Source: Abeoforma whisleri (Eukaryota; Opisthokonta; Ichthyosporea; Ichthyophonida). From it: a stretch of DNA of 10,305 nucleotides. Made by a program: the position numbers and the translations under genes. The stretch lies in contig PDIO01000068.1 of assembly GCA_002812265.1 (NCBI GenBank), forward strand, positions 1,712-12,016, in the 5' to 3' direction. The notes beneath the pieces are model-generated. The model saw only the letters and a program-made list of their open reading frames with translations. It was not told the origin of the DNA and ran no database searches. Positions 6,230 through 10,305 of the stretch are shown piece after piece; position 1 is the stretch's first letter, and every line of letters starts with the position of its first letter.

Positions 6230-6764
6230 AAAACGAAAAAACGAAAAAAACAAGAAGGGAAAAAAAAAATCTAGAAAAAAAAATTTAATTTTTTTTGATC
6301 GAGAAAATAAAAAAACGTGGTAAACTTGATTTTTCTAAAAATGAACAACATTTGGTCAATTGTTGATAGAAATAAAGAAAAATTATTTTACGGGTGTTAT
6401 CAGAGTGGTTGGTTTTAAAAAAAAAGATCAGAGTAGTTTACTTTCTATGATATAATGACAATTTTTGGTCTTCTGCATGCGTTCTGTTTGTCTGTCTGTC
6501 TGTCTTACAATCAGGAATTGGCACCTAACTCTATTTAATGTAATCGTGTACTTTTGTTTCTTAGAGAGAGTATAATTTGAAATACATAATCATTAAATCT
6601 ACATACATCGCGGATTCAAATCTCTTCGTTTCTTGTCTTAATTAACAATTGAACTTCACTGCTTGATAAGGACAAGACAATATCATGATCGTGATCAATT
6701 GCAAGCAACAGGGAACATGGTAAATTGCAATTGCATTCAACTATAATTCAGCATCTTTATACAG
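6230..6764. other. Upstream region of the host gene, no gene seen
   Basis: Contains the A-rich (plus) / T-rich (minus) tract next to the TATA box, then mixed AT-rich DNA. GTCT x4 is at 6490-6505. The near-palindrome ATCATGATCGTGATCA lies around 6683-6698. It may carry control sites of the minus-strand host gene. Confidence 0.5.
6490..6505. repeat. GTCT microsatellite
   Basis: Four perfect GTCT units, preceded by the related CTGTTT. Confidence 0.8.
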
Positions 6765-6890
6765 TATATTGTATTGAAATCAAAAATCACTTGATAGATT
6801 CTCAGTTCTATCTATTATATTATGAATATATTGTATTGAAATCAAAAATCACTTGATAGATTCTCAGTTCTATCTATTATATTATGAATA
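6765..6890. repeat. 62-bp perfect tandem duplication
   Basis: Two adjacent copies, 6765-6826 and 6827-6888, with identity running two bases past the second. No mismatch is seen, so the duplication is recent or an assembly artefact. Each unit contains GATAGA and TCTATC, which can pair around an eight-base loop. Confidence 0.9.
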
Positions 6891-7343
6891 GCAAATGCAA
6901 TATCATCAAGCTTGATCAAATATGTATATATTATGCACCTTCTCAACATCATTTCATGATCATGGAATTATTTAATTTTATGTTAATGATAAAAAGGTAT
7001 TAAAGTTATGGAGACACTGTTTACACATTGGATTCGCTTATTCCGCTCCTCCAACTCAGTTGTAACAGAATCAATCGTTTTGAAGGTTAAAAATGTAGAG
7101 GAATAATCCAATAATCAAGTAGAAAGTCAAAATAAAAATCAAGCTTTACTGATTTAACTCGTGATCAAGAATTCTACAAATGAATCACAAACAACTTCAC
7201 GTTTACAACTGAGTAGACTGTTGAAATAATGTTCCTAATCATATTGCTAAACTGACAAAACTCATTTTTGTCTGTTTCATTGTCAGAGATCGAGGAGTTG
7301 TGGTTCTAGATTTATAATAAATGACAATGAAAACAATGACAAA
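6891..7343. other. Non-coding stretch with small inverted repeats
   Basis: No gene is seen. The palindrome CATGATCATG is near 6956-6965. A stem-loop of GACAAAA (7254-7260) with TTTTGTC (7266-7272) has a five-base loop and is followed by another TTGTCAG. No box C/D pair with a terminal stem was found. Confidence 0.5.
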
Positions 7344-7620
7344 AGATGTTTAGTTCTACAAAGTGATCGTAACAAAGAGTTAAATATATTATTCTAAAGC
7401 TTTAAGAAAGATGCTGAACTACTATACTCAACAACACTATTGACAATAATATACTCTAATTTTAAAACACGCCAAACTTTTTTTTTAGATGTTTAGTTCT
7501 ACAAAGTGATCGTAACAAAGAGTTAAATATATTATTCTAAAGCTTTAAGAAAGATGCTGAACTACTATGCTCAACAACACTATTGACAATAATATACTCT
7601 AATTTTAAAACACGCCAAAC
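7344..7620. repeat. 143-bp tandem duplication
   Basis: Two units with a period of 143: 7344-7486 and 7487-7620 plus its T-run. One substitution is visible (CTATACTC against CTATGCTC). Both units end in GCCAAAC followed by a T-run. It is not similar to the snoRNA families, and no complete box set is seen. The near identity indicates a recent duplication. Confidence 0.9.
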
Positions 7621-7839
7621 ATTTTTTTTTTTTTTTAAAAAGAGATGAAATCCCACAATTCAGTAAAAAAAGTATGAGTGGGTAAGCTTTTTGTCAAAAA
7701 CAAAATGGAACAAATTGCATTCGATCAAAGTAAGGCTTCAAACCCCTTACTTTGGTTTTAAATCATTCCATATACCAGTGTTTCAATACTAATGTTCGTG
7801 ATGAAATTCAAAATGGCGGAGTGAAAGAACAAAGGAGTT

Positions 7840-8191
7840 GTACTAATGCTTGGAGATATACTATGTTTTACAAGTTTCGCCAACTCATACATCTTTAACT
7901 ATCACATTCCTAAATAGTAAAAATAAATGTTATCTATAAGTTCCCGACCAAGAACCAAGGATGAGAGTTGCCAACTCATACATCTTTCAATTTCAAATTT
8001 ATATAAATGTTATCTATATATTCCCAACAACCAAGGATGAGATTTGTTTTAATCTAATGCTTGGAGACATTTATATGTTTTTTTGCCATCTTTACATTTC
8101 GAATATCAAAAATAGAAAAGTACAATTGCAAAGGATCGGAGTGTTGTTAAATTTAATCCTTGGATGAATATCAAAAATAGAAAAGTATAAT
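7840..8191. repeat. Decayed mosaic of 65-91-bp repeats
   Basis: GCCAACTCATACATCTTT occurs at 7879 and 7970. AAATGTTATCTATA occurs at 7925 and 8005. Variants of ACCAAGGATGAGA end both of these units. TAATGCTTGGAGA occurs at 7844 and 8056. A 22-bp piece starting GAATATCAAAAATAG occurs at 8101 and 8166. The different spacings (91, 80, 212 and 65) show several rounds of duplication with indels. No coding function is supported. Confidence 0.75.
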
Positions 8192-9440
8192 TTAATGATG
8201 GATAATAATAAGCTAAAGATATTGTAAATTTTGTTCCTGAAAAAAAGTCAGGTAACAATTTTAGATGGAGAAAGTGACGGAAATAGAAATCCTTAATTTT
8301 GTGTAACGGTGTGGTAATAGTAAAAGAAGGAAATAACCATACATGTTTTACTAATTATGTACAATCGTGTCCCCTACAACATAAGCTGTGAATCAAACTG
8401 CTCATTAATACAGCAATTTTATATTCTGATAAGTTGTCAAAGTGTCAATTACTGATCTTTTGAAAAGTCTAGGATTTTTTGAGTGTCTTTTTTTTTTAGA
8501 AAAACAATAAAAAAACCAAGATAACATCACACGATGTAATGGTCATTATATATATTAGCCCCTCCTTTGTACAAAGAACAATATATAGAAGCATCAATTT
8601 TCAATTTTATATTGATTTTGAATGTTGGTAATTTTTTTTCATTACACAATTAGTTATAGGTAAGGTACTAGGAGAGTTTATTTGAGCATATCAAAACTGA
8701 GAGAAAGCCTTCCGTTACTGTTGCGTTAAATTGCCCTCCTGGAAAATGAAATAAAGACTTCGAAAATGAACCGCAGTGGACACTTTGTTGTAAAAACGTG
8801 CAATTTATTCAACTTATACTTATTTTCAAACGGAAGTTTAGTTGTTGCCTTGCATAAATTATTTACTTTTTTTGATTTGATATTTCACTCTTTCTTTTTA
8901 CTTTTTTTACTTACTCGTACATTAAATAAAAATAACTAGAGAATGAATAAAACAGAGTGAGTAACTAACTAAAGGAAAGCTGAATGGGTTAAATGGAAAA
9001 AGAAGAAAGTAACCAAGAAAGACAAAAGGCCAATCAAGAAGAAAGAGTAAGTGAATAAATAGAGCAAGACAAGTTAAACAAAGGGGTCAAGTGAGAAAAC
9101 GTTGAAATCTGATCTTAGATCTATAAAACTTGTTTTGGGAAGAGTTTTTATACAAAATAAAAAACCAAAGCGAAAAGTCTGTAACATACCAAAATAAATA
9201 TAAATGTTCCCCCCAAACCAAAAAGATAAGATTTTGGGAATCGTAAAAATTCAAAATTGGTTGGAGACCAAATAAAAAAATCGAAGCTTTTACATAATTT
9301 TCTTTTTTCGGGGGTGTAATTTGTCATTTAGATCGAACAAGAAAAAGACTCAAATTAACATTTTATTGAGCAGTATTAAAAACTTAATTTATTTTGACCA
9401 ATGGAAGATCATTGAAATTTTTTAACCCAATGAAAGATCT
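8192..9440. other. AT-rich non-coding stretch
   Basis: No gene, RNA or element is recognised. CTTTGTACAAAG (about 8565-8576) is a 12-bp palindrome. An AATAAA at about 8750 on the plus strand is not linked to any visible gene. Confidence 0.5.
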
Positions 9441-9448
9441 TTTTTATA

Positions 9449-9497
9449 AATTTGTGTGTTTTTTTTTTTTTTTTCCTATTTTTTTTTTTTTTTTTTT
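9449..9497. repeat. T-rich low-complexity tract
   Basis: Two long T runs separated by CCTA. The open plus-strand frame here (9394-9657) is built on the resulting poly-Phe translation and is not a supported gene. Confidence 0.8.
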
Positions 9498-9869
9498 CTC
9501 ATCATTTTTTAACAAGATTTTGTTTCAACATTTTAGTACAAAGATATATAGTATAATTGAAGTCATCTATGTCTCTTGCTTTGCTAGGTTATTTGTTTGT
9601 GACGCTGGATCATGTGTTTTATTGTCTGAGCTTGTTTGTTTATTTCACACGCGTTGATGTGGTTTTAGACTTGTTGTTTCCCACGTCTTTATGAAGCGGG
9701 TTGCTGTTTTTGTTAAGCCGGATGACTTATTGCTTTGGTTAGACATTGTAGACGGAAGCAGTATGTGTGTGTGTTCCTGTTAATTATTATTTCTATCTAC
9801 GCCTTTGTATTTGGTTTCTTTTCTTTTTTCTATTTTCTTGTTTCATTTTTTATAAGTTCATTTTTCTCC

Positions 9870-10031
9870 TTATTTTAAATTTTATTATTTTCTTTCTTTC
9901 TTTTCTTTTTTCTTTTTTCTTTTTCTTTTACATTCTTTACTTAATTGTTTTACAATATTATTATTATATTACTTTCAATACAGCATCGACCGAAAAAAAA
10001 TAGATATTTTAAAGAGTTTTCTTGGTTCAAC
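9870..10031 (+). promoter_or_regulatory. CT-rich promoter-like region and 5' leader
   Basis: A run of TTTC/TTTTTC units (about 9885-9930) is followed by AT-rich sequence and then a leader ending GGTTCAACATG. Such pyrimidine tracts shortly before the start codon are typical of highly expressed fungal genes. No clear TATA box was found. Confidence 0.35.
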
Positions 10032-10037
10032 ATGTCG
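10032..10037 (+). CDS. Possible first coding exon of a gene cut by the window edge
   Basis: ATGTCG is followed directly by GTAAGT, a perfect donor, so the first exon would encode only Met-Ser. An intron directly after the first codons is common in ribosomal protein and other highly expressed fungal genes, and the pyrimidine-rich DNA upstream fits this. No convincing acceptor and open exon was found before the window ends. Splicing at GCACAG (about 10099) leads to a stop after some 20 codons. The product cannot be named. Confidence 0.35.
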
Positions 10038-10249
10038 GTAAGTCCCCCCTGCTTCAATATCATAGTTGATATTTCGCATTGACAACGTACATGCACAGTT
10101 ATACTTTTTATTATGTACGGAGTCTTTTTTTATCAATCAAGTGTGTGAGGAACGATGAGACAGTCAAATTATTACTTATTAATCAATTGCCACCGCAAGG
10201 ATTTGCTCATTTAAAAGATAAAAATACTAAATTTTTTCTGGATCTAATA

Positions 10250-10305
10250 CCTTCTTCTCTTTCTCTTTCTCTTTTTCTTTCGCTTTCACTTTCACTTTCG
10301 CTTTC
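10250..10305. repeat. CTTTCN hexamer microsatellite at the window end
   Basis: About nine units of CTTTCT/CTTTCG/CTTTCA, pure pyrimidine apart from the variable sixth base, continuing to the last base. It would lie in the first intron of the gene that starts at 10032, if that gene is real. Confidence 0.8.

Noticed and set aside
6605-6625. tRNA B-box-like string on the minus strand (GATTTGAATCC)
   Set aside because: It departs from GGTTCGANTCC, no A box or cloverleaf was found upstream, and no terminator follows.
7344-7620. 143-bp duplication as a further snoRNA pair
   Set aside because: A CTGA occurs on the plus strand, but there is no box C at the proper end, no terminal stem and no rRNA-like guide that I recognise.
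9767-10003. 78-codon open frame rich in Phe and Leu
   Set aside because: It comes from the CT-rich promoter-like tract and has no recognisable membrane-protein family features beyond low complexity.

Overview
This is an AT-rich eukaryotic window with long A/T runs, pyrimidine-rich tracts and intron signals of the GTAAGT/GTATGT...YAG type. No long open reading frame, rRNA, tRNA or mobile-element protein is visible. Base composition, short introns and CT-rich promoter-like tracts suggest an early-diverging fungus (Mucoromycota-like), but this is an inference from style and not from a marker gene.

The main content is on the minus strand between about 6222 and 3190. Six small RNA genes lie in a row in the same orientation. 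Three are about 140 nt (5722-5583, 5192-5052, 4609-4469). Three are 90 nt (4255-4166, 3937-3848, 3534-3445). Each has a box C-like motif at its 5' end, a perfect box D (CTGA) at its 3' end and a short terminal stem. The 140-nt family carries ACGAGGCATTTG directly before a D' box (TCTGA), the guide of U15/snR13 for the large-subunit rRNA. The 90-nt family carries TTGGTCCGTGT, the guide of U18/snR18. Both families are therefore box C/D 2'-O-methylation guides.

Each snoRNA sits alone in an inferred intron, with a GTAAGT-like donor upstream and a pyrimidine-rich YAG acceptor 64-102 nt after box D. The exons between them differ from one another, and at least two of them have stops in all three frames. 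The best reading is a multi-exon non-coding snoRNA host gene of the GAS5/UHG kind. It has a TATATAAA box at 6222-6215, a very short first exon and a possible AATAAA near 3195-3190. Sequence identity between copies stops at the snoRNA ends, although the copies lie within 2.3 kb of one another.

To the left (1-3180) is non-coding AT-rich DNA with a 16-bp-period pyrimidine minisatellite (about 1576-1735), a 16-bp perfect palindrome (1783-1798) and hairpin pairs (636-681 and 2253-2302). To the right (6230-9400) are recent local tandem duplications: 62 bp x2 perfect, 143 bp x2 with one mismatch, and decayed 65-91-bp repeats. No gene is seen there. At the right edge a CT-rich promoter-like stretch leads to a probable plus-strand gene start, ATGTCG followed at once by GTAAGT (10032-10043). 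Its body lies outside the window.
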